Source of the DNA: Clostridiales bacterium
GTDB taxonomy: Bacteria > Bacillota > Clostridia > Christensenellales > Aristaeellaceae
Direction of reading: 5' to 3'
DNA length: 32,960 bases
Assembly: GCA_015056265.1 (NCBI GenBank)
Contig: SVGR01000014.1
Location: forward strand, 1-32,960
The notes below the pieces were generated by a model. The model ran no database searches, had not been told where the DNA came from, and saw nothing but the letters and a program-made list of their open reading frames with translations. Shown piece by piece: positions 1 to 7,334 of the stretch. The position numbers were made by a program, and so were the translations under genes. Each line of letters begins with the position of its first letter. The stretch's first letter is position 1.

Positions 1-125
1 GTGACAACGTGGAAATGGAAGTAGAAATCATCACCCCCATCGCCATCGAACAGGGTCTCCGCTTCGCTATCCGTGAAGGCGGCCGTACCGTGGGCGCCGG
101 CGCTGTGGCCCGTATCGCCGAATAA
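1..125 (+). CDS. tuf: Elongation factor Tu, C-terminal end (partial)
   Basis: This is the last 41 codons of an open frame that enters from the left edge (frame starts at base 3) and stops with TAA at 123-125. The translated end contains [20 protein letters not shown] and finishes [10 protein letters not shown], the conserved third beta-barrel domain of EF-Tu, which carries aminoacyl-tRNA to the ribosome as a GTP complex. The neighbours (rpmG, secE, nusG, rplK, rplA) are the usual company of tuf in many bacteria. The GTPase domain lies outside the window, so nothing can be said about it. Identification is secure despite the short fragment. Confidence 0.97.
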   Translation, partial: DNVEMEVEIITPIAIEQGLRFAIREGGRTVGAGAVARIAE

Positions 126-138
126 TTCCCATAGTGCT

Positions 139-165
139 TTCCGGGCCGGGAACGCCGGCCCGGAA
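139..165 (+). other. GC-rich hairpin between tuf and rpmG
   Basis: An 11-bp perfect inverted repeat (139-149 with 155-165) encloses the loop GAACG. It starts 13 bases after the tuf stop. It is as strong as a terminator stem but is followed by GCGGCGGG rather than a U tract. It is therefore more likely a 3'-end protecting or processing hairpin that lets tuf mRNA accumulate separately from the genes downstream. A Rho-independent terminator is the less likely alternative. Confidence 0.6.
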
Positions 166-207
166 GCGGCGGGATCAACGTAACCCCTAAGAAAGAGGTG
201 TTTTCAC

Positions 208-372
208 ATGGCAGCCAAGGAAGCGCGGCAAAACATCGTGCTGGCCTGCACCGAGTGCAAACAGCGCAACTACAACAAGAAAAAGAACAAGAAGAACACC
301 CCCGACCGTCTTGAACTGTCCAAATACTGCCGTTTCTGCAAGAAGCACACCGCTCATCGCGAAACCCGATAA
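208..372 (+). CDS. rpmG: 50S ribosomal protein L33
   Basis: This 54-residue basic protein is the L33 component of the large ribosomal subunit. It has the two CxxC pairs of the zinc-binding form: CTEC near residues 14-17 and CRFC near residues 41-44, separated by a lysine-rich stretch ([10 protein letters not shown]). The length fits the family. ATG 208 is preceded by AAAGAGGTG at a good Shine-Dalgarno distance. The gene lies directly upstream of secE, the arrangement common in Bacillota. The intact cysteines indicate the zinc-containing paralog, the type that in some species is exchanged for a zinc-free copy under zinc limitation. Confidence 0.96.
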   Translation: MAAKEARQNIVLACTECKQRNYNKKKNKKNTPDRLELSKYCRFCKKHTAHRETR

Positions 373-391
373 ACGCAAGGATGTGACAATC

Positions 392-667
392 ATGGCAGAC
401 GAAAAGACCATTGTGAAGGCTGGCGAAGCCCAGGCCGAAAAGGCCAAGGCCAAGGAAAGCAGCAAGTTCGTGAAATTCTTCAAGAACCTGCCCAAGGCCA
501 TCGTCCGTCCCTTCAAGAACATGTGGCACGAACTGCGCAAGGTAACGTGGCCCACCCGCCAGGATTTGATCAACTATACGCTCATCGTTCTCGCCTTCCT
601 GGTGTTCATGGGCGTTGTGATCGGCCTGCTGGATATGGCTTCTCTCACGTTGATTAAAGCGATCTAA
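392..667 (+). CDS. secE: Preprotein translocase subunit SecE
   Basis: This 91-residue SecE clamps the SecY channel of the general secretion translocase in the cytoplasmic membrane. A charged, lysine/alanine-rich N-terminus (about residues 1-30) leads to an amphipathic helix with the conserved ELRKVTWPTRQ motif (about residues 51-61). One transmembrane helix follows (TLIVLAFLVFMGVVIGLL). ATG 392 is chosen because it begins MADEKT and has CAAGG upstream; the frame is open further upstream only where it overlaps rpmG out of frame. A single membrane helix is the short Gram-positive form; E. coli SecE has three. It sits 19 bases after rpmG and 21 before nusG, as in canonical secE-nusG operons. Confidence 0.96.
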   Translation: MADEKTIVKAGEAQAEKAKAKESSKFVKFFKNLPKAIVRPFKNMWHELRKVTWPTRQDLINYTLIVLAFLVFMGVVIGLLDMASLTLIKAI

Positions 668-688
668 CAACCGATAGGAGAGACCAAA

Positions 689-1234
689 ATGTCCGAAGAC
701 AGACCCGGCACTCTGGAATGGTATGTGGTGCATACCTATTCCGGCTACGAAAACAAGGTCAAGGACAACCTGGAAAAAGCGGTGGAAAACAACGGCATGC
801 AGAACCTGATTCAGGAAGTTGTCGTTCCCACCGAAGAGGTTGTGGAAATCCGGAATGGCAAGCGAGTAACCAGCCAGCATAAGACCTTTCCCGGTTACGT
901 GCTGGTGCGCATGATCATCACCAACGAAAGCTGGTATGTGGTGCGCAATACCCGCGGCGTGACGGGCTTTGTAGGCCCTGAAAGCAAGCCCATTCCTCTG
1001 ACTGCGGACGAGCTGGACCGGATGCTGAACAGCGGTTCCAACAAAGTGGATTTCCGCATCGCCGTTGGCGAGGAAGTGCGCATTCTGTCCGGGCCGCTGG
1101 AAAACTTCACGGGCATGGTGGAGGAAATCGACGCCATGCGCCAGAAGCTGCGCGTGAAGGTCAAGATGTTCCTGGGCCGCGAAATGCAGATCGAAGTCGA
1201 TCTGGATCAGGTCGAAAAAAAGACCGATGCCTGA
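689..1234 (+). CDS. nusG: Transcription termination/antitermination factor NusG
   Basis: This 181-residue protein has the normal NusG layout. The N-terminal NGN domain (about residues 9-115) binds the clamp of RNA polymerase and includes WYVVHTYSGYE and the FPGYVLVRM stretch. The C-terminal KOW domain (about residues 126-178) contains GEEVRILSGPLENFTGMVEE and contacts Rho or ribosomal protein S10. The start has GATAGGAGAG just upstream. It follows secE within the same transcription unit and precedes rplK, as in most bacteria. Nothing is missing or inserted compared with the standard family. Confidence 0.97.
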   Translation: MSEDRPGTLEWYVVHTYSGYENKVKDNLEKAVENNGMQNLIQEVVVPTEEVVEIRNGKRVTSQHKTFPGYVLVRMIITNESWYVVRNTRGVTGFVGPESKPIPLTADELDRMLNSGSNKVDFRIAVGEEVRILSGPLENFTGMVEEIDAMRQKLRVKVKMFLGREMQIEVDLDQVEKKTDA

Positions 1235-1242
1235 GGATAAGC

Positions 1243-1260
1243 CGGGCGGGTAACCGCCCG
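1243..1260 (+). other. GNRA-loop hairpin in nusG-rplK intergenic region
   Basis: CGGGCGG (1243-1249) pairs with CCGCCCG (1254-1260) across a GTAA loop, eight bases after the nusG stop, followed by CTTTCCCCGTTTTCG. The interrupted U-rich tail makes it a weak terminator or attenuator. It would separate secE-nusG transcripts from the rplK-rplA mRNA, whose leader begins just downstream. Confidence 0.4.
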
Positions 1261-1281
1261 CTTTCCCCGTTTTCGTTTTCA

Positions 1282-1320
1282 GTGGGAGGCAGTGCATAAA
1301 GCGCCGCCGCCATTACCACA
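1282..1320 (+). promoter_or_regulatory. L1 protein leader element upstream of rplK (23S rRNA mimic)
   Basis: The stretch opens with GTGGGAGGC (1282-1290), has GCCG in the middle (1302-1305) and closes with ATTACCAC (1312-1319). The L1 stalk of 23S rRNA (helices 76-78) carries the same ordered blocks GUGGGAGGC, GAGCCG and AUACCAC. L1 is known to repress translation of its own L11-L1 mRNA by binding such a mimic. GTGG and CCAC can pair to form the basal stem. The element ends 25 bases before the rplK start, suitable for translational control. Assignment rests on motif recognition, not on a covariance search. Confidence 0.8.
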
Positions 1321-1344
1321 AGTGTTAAGGAGGTGCCATCCAAC

Positions 1345-1773
1345 ATGGCAAAGAAAATTACCGCGTTCATCAAGCTGCAGGTTCCCGCCGCCAAGGCGAC
1401 TCCCGCGCCGCCCATCGGCCCCGCTCTGGGTCAGCATGGCGTGAACATCCCCGGCTTCTGCAAGGAATTCAACGCCCGCACTGCCAAGCAGGAAGGCCTG
1501 ATCATCCCCGTGGTTATCACGGTGTTTTCCGATCGTTCCTTCACCTTCATCACCAAGACTCCCCCTGCCCCCGTGCTGATCAAGAAGGCCCTGGGCATCG
1601 ACAGCGCCTCCGGCCGCCCCAACAAGGACAAGGTTGGCCAGCTGACCCAGGCTCAGGTGCGCGAAATCGCTACCACCAAGATGCCTGACCTCAACGCCGC
1701 TTCCATCGAAGCCGCTATGAGCATGGTGAAGGGCACTGCCCGCAGCATGGGCGTCACCGTCGCTGACGAATAA
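1345..1773 (+). CDS. rplK: 50S ribosomal protein L11
   Basis: This 142-residue L11 belongs to the GTPase-associated centre of the 50S subunit, where it binds 23S rRNA and supports factor-dependent GTP hydrolysis and the RelA response. The N-terminal domain shows the family block [20 protein letters not shown] and a C-terminal rRNA-binding domain follows, with [14 protein letters not shown] and an end in [19 protein letters not shown] 1345 is preferred to an in-frame GTG at 1333, because GTG 1333 lies inside the AAGGAGGT Shine-Dalgarno sequence and L11 normally begins MAKK. Expression is probably controlled by the L1-binding leader just upstream. Confidence 0.97.
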   Translation: MAKKITAFIKLQVPAAKATPAPPIGPALGQHGVNIPGFCKEFNARTAKQEGLIIPVVITVFSDRSFTFITKTPPAPVLIKKALGIDSASGRPNKDKVGQLTQAQVREIATTKMPDLNAASIEAAMSMVKGTARSMGVTVADE

Positions 1774-1797
1774 TCGAGTTAGCCGTAAAGGAATTTT

Positions 1798-1827
1798 GTG
1801 GGAGGACATAGTGCCGCTAATACCACA
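1798..1827 (+). promoter_or_regulatory. Second L1 leader element, upstream of rplA
   Basis: GTGGGAGG (1798-1805), AGTGCCG (1810-1816) and ATACCAC (1820-1826) repeat the same ordered blocks as the element before rplK, with a shorter spacing between them. It ends 16 bases before the rplA start and just upstream of its GGGAGG ribosome binding site. It would allow L1 to repress its own cistron directly, in addition to the rplK site. Confidence 0.75.
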
Positions 1828-1842
1828 GGGAGGAATAATAAG

Positions 1843-2532
1843 ATGAAACACGGCAAGAAATATACCGACAGCAAAAAGCTGATCGATACCATGAAGCTCT
1901 ACGATCCTGCTGAAGCCATTGAACTGGTGAAGCAGACCGCCAAGGCCAAATTCGACGAAACCATCGAACTGTCCATCCGTCTGGGCGTTGATCCCCGGCA
2001 CGCTGACCAGCAGGTTCGCGGCACCGTGGTTCTGCCTCACGGCACTGGTAAGAAGGTTCGCGTTCTGGTGTTCGCCAAGGGCCCCAAGGCTGAAGAAGCC
2101 AAGGCCGCCGGCGCCGATTTCGTCGGTGACGCCGATCTGGTTGCCAAGATCCAGAGCGAAAACTGGTTCGGCTTTGACGCTTGCGTTGCGACCCCCGATA
2201 TGATGGGTACCATCGGCCGCATCGCCCGTCTGCTGGGCCCCAAGGGCCTCATGCCCAACCCCAAGTCCGGTACTGTTACCATGGATGTGACCAAGGCCAT
2301 CAATGATATCAAAGCCGGTAAGGTGGAATACCGCATCGACAAGACCGCTATCGCTCATTGCCCCATCGGCAAGATTTCCTTCGATAACGATAAGCTGGTC
2401 GAAAACATGACCGTCCTGATGGAAGCTGTGATCAAGGCCAAGCCTGCCACCGCCAAGGGCACCTACATCAAGTCTCTCTACATGAGCAGCACCATGGGTC
2501 CCGCCATCAAGGTCAACAGCCTGAAATTCTGA
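1843..2532 (+). CDS. rplA: 50S ribosomal protein L1
   Basis: This 229-residue L1 forms the mobile L1 stalk that helps release deacylated tRNA, and it is also the translational repressor of the L11-L1 operon. Family blocks are clear: [20 protein letters not shown] near residues 37-56, [12 protein letters not shown], the central [20 protein letters not shown] and the C-terminal [20 protein letters not shown] 1843 follows GGGAGGAATAATAAG. The frame is open back to GTG 1798, but that triplet is part of the L1 leader element and would add residues not seen in the family. It is the last gene of the ribosomal block here. Confidence 0.97.
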   Translation: MKHGKKYTDSKKLIDTMKLYDPAEAIELVKQTAKAKFDETIELSIRLGVDPRHADQQVRGTVVLPHGTGKKVRVLVFAKGPKAEEAKAAGADFVGDADLVAKIQSENWFGFDACVATPDMMGTIGRIARLLGPKGLMPNPKSGTVTMDVTKAINDIKAGKVEYRIDKTAIAHCPIGKISFDNDKLVENMTVLMEAVIKAKPATAKGTYIKSLYMSSTMGPAIKVNSLKF

Positions 2533-2547
2533 TCGTAAGATCAATAG

Positions 2548-2576
2548 CCCCGTCAGTGAAAACTGACGGGGTTTTT
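2548..2576 (+). terminator. Intrinsic terminator after rplA
   Basis: CCCCGTCAGT (2548-2557) pairs perfectly with ACTGACGGGG (2562-2571) around a GAAA tetraloop, followed by TTTTTGTTG. It is a textbook Rho-independent terminator 15 bases after the rplA stop and closes the ribosomal transcript. Confidence 0.95.
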
Positions 2577-2756
2577 GTTGTGCGAATCTCGATCACAAAT
2601 TCAATCATCTCAGGGCTCTTTTTTCCTATGGCTTTGTTTCACTTCGGTCAGCGTGACATTGTTGCGCTCCCTTCATGATACTTAGGCAGTGAGAAAACTG
2701 TTTCCGGGGCCGATCGAATTTTCGATCTCATTTCGTATTATTTGGATTATGTATTA
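2577..2756. other. Gene-free spacer between two terminators
   Basis: About 180 bases hold no plausible coding frame. A short palindrome, GATCGAATTTTCGATC, lies at about 2712-2727. I see no convincing promoter. Because a second strong terminator follows at 2757, the spacer may be the remnant of a lost gene or may encode a short transcript, but the sequence alone does not show either. Confidence 0.5.
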
Positions 2757-2785
2757 CCCTGCCAGTGAAAACTGGCAGGGTTTTT
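2757..2785 (+). terminator. Second intrinsic terminator with the same design
   Basis: CCCTGCCAGT (2757-2766) pairs with ACTGGCAGGG (2771-2780) around a GAAA loop, followed by TTTTT. The core CAGTGAAAACTG is identical to that of the terminator at 2548. No recognisable gene lies between the two. Confidence 0.9.
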
Positions 2786-2938
2786 GGATACGATTTATAT
2801 CCGTGAGGAGGAGTTGAGAGAAAGAAAACCTGAAATCAGATGGGAAGGAAAACAATCAGTGAAGGACAAAACTGAGCCTGCAATATAAAATGAAAAGAAA
2901 AGAAAAAATATTTACTATCCAAACGGATGAAAAACGTG

Positions 2939-2944
2939 TATAAT
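2939..2944 (+). promoter_or_regulatory. Probable -10 box of the GH27-led operon
   Basis: A perfect TATAAT lies 31 bases before the first start codon of the operon, in an AT-rich stretch. No TTGACA-like box is found at 16-18 bases. A TTTACTA lies 21 bases upstream, loosely like the upstream box seen at the SBP promoters farther right. Assignment as a promoter is based on position and the -10 only. Confidence 0.55.
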
Positions 2945-2974
2945 GAAAACAAATACATCGTTGGAGGATGAATT

Positions 2975-4219
2975 ATGATTGCACAGTATCCCCCCATGGG
3001 GTGGAACAGCTGGGATTGCTATGGCCCTAGCGTGACGGAGGAAAATACGCAAAAGAATGCCGATTATATGGCGAAATATCTGAAGGAATATGGATGGGAA
3101 TATGTGGTGGTGGATATCCAGTGGTCCCAGCCTACGGCGCTGGATCATGATTATGTGCCCTTTGCGCCCCTGAAGATGGATGATTACGGCCGGCTGATTC
3201 CGGCGGAGAACCGTTTTCCCAGCGCTGCAGATGGAAAAGGCTTTCGGCCCCTGGCCGATTATATTCATTCCCTGGGACTGAAATTCGGCATTCATATCAT
3301 GCGGGGGCTGCCTCGGCTTGCCGCGCATAATCATTTGCCTATCCTGGGTTCGGAATACACCTGCGCCGATGCGGCCCTGGAAAATTCCATTTGTCAGTGG
3401 AATGGGGATATGTACGGCCTGAAGGCGGAGCATCCCGCCGCCCGGGCATATTATGAATCCATCTTTGCCCTGTATGCGGAATGGGGCGTGGATTATGTGA
3501 AGGTGGATGATATCGCCAGGGAATATCCCCACTGCGAAAAGGAAATAGAATTGATTTCCGATGTGGTGCGGCATTGCGGACGGGATATAGTGCTGAGTCT
3601 GTCTCCCGGCCCCGCTCCCGTGGAAAGGGCGGAGCATCTGAAAAAATATGCCAATATGTGGCGCATTACCGATGATTTCTGGGATAAGTGGCCCCTGCTG
3701 CTCAATATGTTTGAACGGGCAGAAAAATGGTGCCTCCATGCAGGCCCGGGACACTGGCCGGATGCAGATATGCTGCCCATAGGCGCCCTGTGCCAGAATA
3801 AGGATCCCGAAATCTGGACCCATTTCACCCATGCGGAGCAGCGTACTATGATGACATTGTGGTGCATGATGCGCTCTCCCCTGATGATTGGCGCCGAAAT
3901 GACAAAGAATGATGATTTCACCCTGAAGCTGCTGACCAATGGGCCGCTGCTGGAGATTGAAAAGACCACCCACTGCGCCCATCCGATGTATCGGACGGCG
4001 GAAGAATGCGCATGGATCGCGCCCCGTCAGGATGGGGAAGGGGGATATATTGCCCTTTTCAATCTGTCGGATGAAGAAAGGGAGCTGTCCATTCAGCCGG
4101 AATGCTGGAGTGGGAAGGCCAAGGAATTGTGGACAGAAAAGGAAAGCGCCCCCGGCGCAGCCCTCACTGCCCGGCTGAAGCCCCATGATGCGGCGGTATG
4201 GAAGGTGGAAAGGAAATAA
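2975..4219 (+). CDS. GH27-type alpha-galactosidase-like hydrolase
   Basis: This 414-residue protein matches glycoside hydrolase family 27 (clan GH-D), retaining enzymes that usually remove terminal alpha-galactose. It opens with the family signature PPMGWNSWDCYG (residues 6-17). The nucleophile is expected in DYVKVDD (D178). The acid/base is expected in WRITDDFWD (D233 or D234). DIQW (47-50) stands where many members have DDGW, and LSLSPG precedes the acid/base strand. There is no signal peptide, so it should act in the cytoplasm on imported oligosaccharides. A small C-terminal beta domain (about 330-414) completes the usual fold. ATG 2975 follows TTGGAGGATG. Alternative activities within GH27 (alpha-N-acetylgalactosaminidase, beta-L-arabinopyranosidase) cannot be excluded. 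It is first in a six-gene operon. Confidence 0.88.
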   Translation: MIAQYPPMGWNSWDCYGPSVTEENTQKNADYMAKYLKEYGWEYVVVDIQWSQPTALDHDYVPFAPLKMDDYGRLIPAENRFPSAADGKGFRPLADYIHSLGLKFGIHIMRGLPRLAAHNHLPILGSEYTCADAALENSICQWNGDMYGLKAEHPAARAYYESIFALYAEWGVDYVKVDDIAREYPHCEKEIELISDVVRHCGRDIVLSLSPGPAPVERAEHLKKYANMWRITDDFWDKWPLLLNMFERAEKWCLHAGPGHWPDADMLPIGALCQNKDPEIWTHFTHAEQRTMMTLWCMMRSPLMIGAEMTKNDDFTLKLLTNGPLLEIEKTTHCAHPMYRTAEECAWIAPRQDGEGGYIALFNLSDEERELSIQPECWSGKAKELWTEKESAPGAALTARLKPHDAAVWKVERK

Positions 4220-4220
4220 A

Positions 4221-4973
4221 ATGAAGCTGATTTCCTGGAATGTGAATGGGCTGAGGGCCGTGATGGGCAAAGGATTTTCGGATATTTTTCAGAATCTGGA
4301 CGCCGATATTTTCTGTCTGCAGGAAACCAAGCTGCAGGAGGGGCAGATTGAAATGGATCTGCCCGGCTATCATCAGTACTGGAATTATGCAGAAAAGAAG
4401 GGCTATTCCGGCACGGCGATTTTTACAAAAGAAGCGCCTCTTTCTGTTCGCTATGGCATGGGCGTGGAAGAGCATGATCATGAGGGACGGGTGATCACCC
4501 TGGAATTTCCCAATTTTTACATGATCACCGTTTACACCCCCAATGCCCAGCGGGAATTGACCCGTCTTGATTATCGGATGCAATGGGAGGATGCATTTCT
4601 TTCCTATTTAAAAGAGCTGGAACAGCATAAGCCTGTGGTTTTTTGCGGCGATCTGAATGTGGCCCATCGGGAAATTGACCTTAAGAACCCCAAATCCAAT
4701 GTGAATAATGCGGGCTTTACCAAAGAAGAGCGGGGCAAGATGGATCAGCTGCTCTCCAACGGCTTTATCGATACCTTCCGCTTCTTCCATCCGGAGGAAG
4801 AAGGCGCATATACCTGGTGGAGCTATATGTTCAAGGCCAGGGAAAAGAATGTGGGATGGCGGATTGATTATTTTATCGTGTCTGAGGCGCTGAGGGAACG
4901 GCTGGAGAGCGCCTGCATCCATCCGGAAGTAATGGGATCCGATCATTGCCCGGTGGAATTGATATTGAAGTGA
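4221..4973 (+). CDS. xth: Exodeoxyribonuclease III (AP endonuclease family)
   Basis: This 250-residue cytoplasmic DNA repair enzyme of the ExoIII/APE1 family cleaves at abasic sites and degrades DNA 3' to 5'. All metal and catalytic motifs are present: WNVNGLRA (6-13), LQETK with E35, YTPNAQ with Y105, GDLNVAH with D144 and N146, WRIDYF with D216, and GSDHCP with D241/H242. ATG 4221 is used because it begins MKLISWNVNG like the family and follows GGAAAGGAAATAAA; it starts one base after the GH27 stop. Its place between a glycosidase and an amidohydrolase gives no metabolic hint and may just reflect operon assembly. Confidence 0.95.
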   Translation: MKLISWNVNGLRAVMGKGFSDIFQNLDADIFCLQETKLQEGQIEMDLPGYHQYWNYAEKKGYSGTAIFTKEAPLSVRYGMGVEEHDHEGRVITLEFPNFYMITVYTPNAQRELTRLDYRMQWEDAFLSYLKELEQHKPVVFCGDLNVAHREIDLKNPKSNVNNAGFTKEERGKMDQLLSNGFIDTFRFFHPEEEGAYTWWSYMFKAREKNVGWRIDYFIVSEALRERLESACIHPEVMGSDHCPVELILK

Positions 4974-4982
4974 GGGCCAATC

Positions 4983-6176
4983 ATGCTGGATTTTGAGCAG
5001 CTGAAGAATCGGGCGGAATCAGGGGCGGAGGAAACCATCGCCCTCTATCGGCATCTGCATCAGTATCCCGAGGCGGCCCACCGGGAACAGAAAACCAATC
5101 AGTTTTTGCGGGAATGCCTGAATGAATGGGGCATTCCCTATCTGGCCCCTGCGGATAATATCACCATCGCTCTGGTGGACAGCGGAAAGCCCGGGGCTAC
5201 GGTGGGCATCCGCTGCGATACGGACGCTCTTCCGGTGACGGAGGAAACGAATCTTCCCTATGCCTCCCAAAATCCCGGGGTGATGCACGCCTGCGGCCAT
5301 GACGGCCATATGGCCATGGGCCTTGCAGCGGCGCGAATGCTGGCAGAAATGAAGGATCAATGGCAGGGAAAGGCGAAAATCATCTTCCAGCCTGCGGAAG
5401 AAGGGGAGGATGGGGCTTCTGAGGTTATCGCCACCGGTCTGGTAAACGATGTGGATGTGTTTTTCGGCGTTCATTTGTGGAGCGCCTATGAAACGGGCTG
5501 GCTCTATGCCTCGCCAACGGTGACCAGCGCGGCGGTGGATATGTTTGAAATCCGCATTCATGGCCAGGGCGGCCATGGAGCCACCCCGGAAAAATGCCGC
5601 GACGCCATTGTGGCGGCGTCGGAATTGGTGATGTCGCTGCAGGCGGTTGTGTCCCGCCGGGTATCGCCCCTGGATGCGGCGTTGATCACGATTGGCAGTT
5701 TTCATGGAGGTACGGCGGGCAATATCATTGCGCAAGACGTGACATTAAAGGGCACCTTCCGCACCCTGAATGCATCTACCCGGAAGCTGGTGGAAAGGTG
5801 CATCGGAGAAGCCGTGGAAAAAATCGCGGCCATTCATGGCTGCCGGGGAGAATTTTTCAATACGCCCCTGCATACAGCAGTGGAAAATGACCCGGCGGCA
5901 GTTGGCATTGCCCGGCGGTGCGCCCTTGCCCTTTGCGGCGCCGTACGGGATCAGAAAACCGCCATGCTGGGGGATGATTTTTCCGCCTATGGGCAGATCG
6001 CTCCCTACTGCTATATGCAGATCGGCATTGCCGATGAAAAAAAGGGCACGAATTACGCCCATCATAACAGCCATTTCGCCATTGATCCCGATATGCTGCC
6101 TCTGGGCGCGGCATGGCTGGCGGCCGCTGCGGCCATGGCCGGGGAGGAATGGCAAAGGAAGGATAAAAATCAATGA
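4983..6176 (+). CDS. M20 family metallo-amidohydrolase (HipO/IAA-amidohydrolase-like)
   Basis: This 397-residue protein is an M20D amidohydrolase; relatives hydrolyse N-acyl amino acids such as hippurate or N-acetyl-diaminopimelate. Metal ligands and catalytic residues are visible: RCDTDALPV (77-85), MHACGHDGH with C104/H106 (101-109), PAEEG with E139/E140, H164 in GVHLW, and the C-terminal HHNSHFAIDP with H360, H361 and H364. A dimerisation domain (about 180-295) is inserted, with GQGGHGATPEK. There is no signal peptide, so it is cytoplasmic. It starts nine bases after the exonuclease stop and its end overlaps the next start by four bases. The substrate cannot be read from sequence; N-acetylated sugars or amino acids would fit the deacetylase neighbour. 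Confidence 0.9.
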   Translation: MLDFEQLKNRAESGAEETIALYRHLHQYPEAAHREQKTNQFLRECLNEWGIPYLAPADNITIALVDSGKPGATVGIRCDTDALPVTEETNLPYASQNPGVMHACGHDGHMAMGLAAARMLAEMKDQWQGKAKIIFQPAEEGEDGASEVIATGLVNDVDVFFGVHLWSAYETGWLYASPTVTSAAVDMFEIRIHGQGGHGATPEKCRDAIVAASELVMSLQAVVSRRVSPLDAALITIGSFHGGTAGNIIAQDVTLKGTFRTLNASTRKLVERCIGEAVEKIAAIHGCRGEFFNTPLHTAVENDPAAVGIARRCALALCGAVRDQKTAMLGDDFSAYGQIAPYCYMQIGIADEKKGTNYAHHNSHFAIDPDMLPLGAAWLAAAAAMAGEEWQRKDKNQ

Positions 6177-7318
6177 AAAAATTGCTGTGCACAGCGCTGC
6201 TGCTTCTGCTGATTCCCATGGCATTTGCTGAAACCCGGGAGGCGGCGGATATTACCGGGAAATGTACATTTGCTTATGCCAGCGGATCGAAAAACCGCAA
6301 CACTATGCGGGATGATTCCTATCTGACCTATTTCACCGGAAAATATCTGGAAATCACTGCGCCGGAGGATCAGCCCTGCTTTGGCGTCTATCTGTGCTTT
6401 GCCCAGCGGGAGACCCCATACGGCATTCAGGTGCAGAAGGAAGGCGGAAAATGGGAAACGGTCCTTACGGATGACCGGCTGTACGCCAACAGCTTCCTGG
6501 CTTTGCCTGGATATACCCATTTCCGCATCGTTCCCCTGGAAAAGGATGCGCTGAATATTGCGGAAATTTCGCTGCTGGGGGAAGGGGAGCTGCCCTCCTG
6601 GGTGCAGACCTGGGTTCCCTTTGAAGGGAAAGCGGATATCCTGGTGCTTTCCGCCCATGGGGACGATGAAATGCTGTTTTTCGGCGGGGTGATCCCTTAT
6701 TACGCCGGGGAAATGGACAAGCATATGATCGTCTGCTATCTCACCGATCAGACCTCCTGCCGCAGAAATGAACTGCTGGACGGCCTCTGGCTGTGCGGCG
6801 TGCGGGAATATCCCCACATGGGCGTTTTCAAGGATATCAAGAATAACTCCCTGGGGGACAGCTATGGCTTCTGGGGTGAAAAGCCGGTGGTGGAATATGT
6901 GACCGGGCTGCTGCGCACCTATCAGCCGGAGGTGGTGGTCACCCACGATATTCGGGGCGAATACGGCCACGGCGCCCACCGGGTGTGTGCGGACGCCATG
7001 ATCAAGGCCCTTTCCCGGGCGGCGGATGCTTCCCTTTATCCTCAGCTGGGGGATCCCTGGCAGGTGAAAAAGCTGTATCTTCATCTGTATAAAGAGAATG
7101 AAATCGTCATGGACTGGCGAAAGCCCCTGGATTTCTTCGGCGGGAAAACCGCCTTTGATATGGCCAACGCCGGGTTTAAATGCCATGTATCCCAGCAAAG
7201 CAACGGCCTGATCGTGCAGGATTGGGGCACCTATGCCAATAATCGCTTTGGTCTGTATTATTCTGCTGTGGGCCCCGATGCCGTGAAAAACGATATGTTT
7301 GAAAATATCCCGGAATAA
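6173..7318 (+). CDS. Exported PIG-L/LmbE-family deacetylase with N-terminal beta domain
   Basis: This 381-residue protein begins with a signal peptide (residues 1-19, MKKLLCTALLLLLIPMAFA). An all-beta segment (about 25-140) of unknown family follows, possibly a discoidin-like carbohydrate-binding fold. From about 153 it is a PIG-L/LmbE zinc deacetylase: LSAHGDDE carries H162, D164 and D165, and GEYGHGAHR (262-270) supplies the third zinc ligand, probably H269. Relatives remove acetyl groups from GlcNAc-containing compounds. The signal peptide puts it outside the cytoplasm, unlike the mycothiol and bacillithiol enzymes. The start overlaps the previous stop as ATGA, indicating translational coupling. 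Likely substrates are host or plant acetylated glycans, by inference. Confidence 0.85.
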   Translation: MKKLLCTALLLLLIPMAFAETREAADITGKCTFAYASGSKNRNTMRDDSYLTYFTGKYLEITAPEDQPCFGVYLCFAQRETPYGIQVQKEGGKWETVLTDDRLYANSFLALPGYTHFRIVPLEKDALNIAEISLLGEGELPSWVQTWVPFEGKADILVLSAHGDDEMLFFGGVIPYYAGEMDKHMIVCYLTDQTSCRRNELLDGLWLCGVREYPHMGVFKDIKNNSLGDSYGFWGEKPVVEYVTGLLRTYQPEVVVTHDIRGEYGHGAHRVCADAMIKALSRAADASLYPQLGDPWQVKKLYLHLYKENEIVMDWRKPLDFFGGKTAFDMANAGFKCHVSQQSNGLIVQDWGTYANNRFGLYYSAVGPDAVKNDMFENIPE

Positions 7319-7334
7319 TAAAGGAGGAAACGGT

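Noticed and set aside
1279-2544. Long open frames antisense to rplK-rplA and to most large genes in the window
   Set aside because: They mirror the codon bias of the real genes on the other strand, lack ribosome binding sites and give low-complexity H/G-rich translations.
2800-2890. Possible 24-codon gene starting at TTG 2814 after GAGGAGGAG
   Set aside because: The Shine-Dalgarno site almost touches the TTG, the peptide has no recognisable features, and no promoter or conservation evidence is available.
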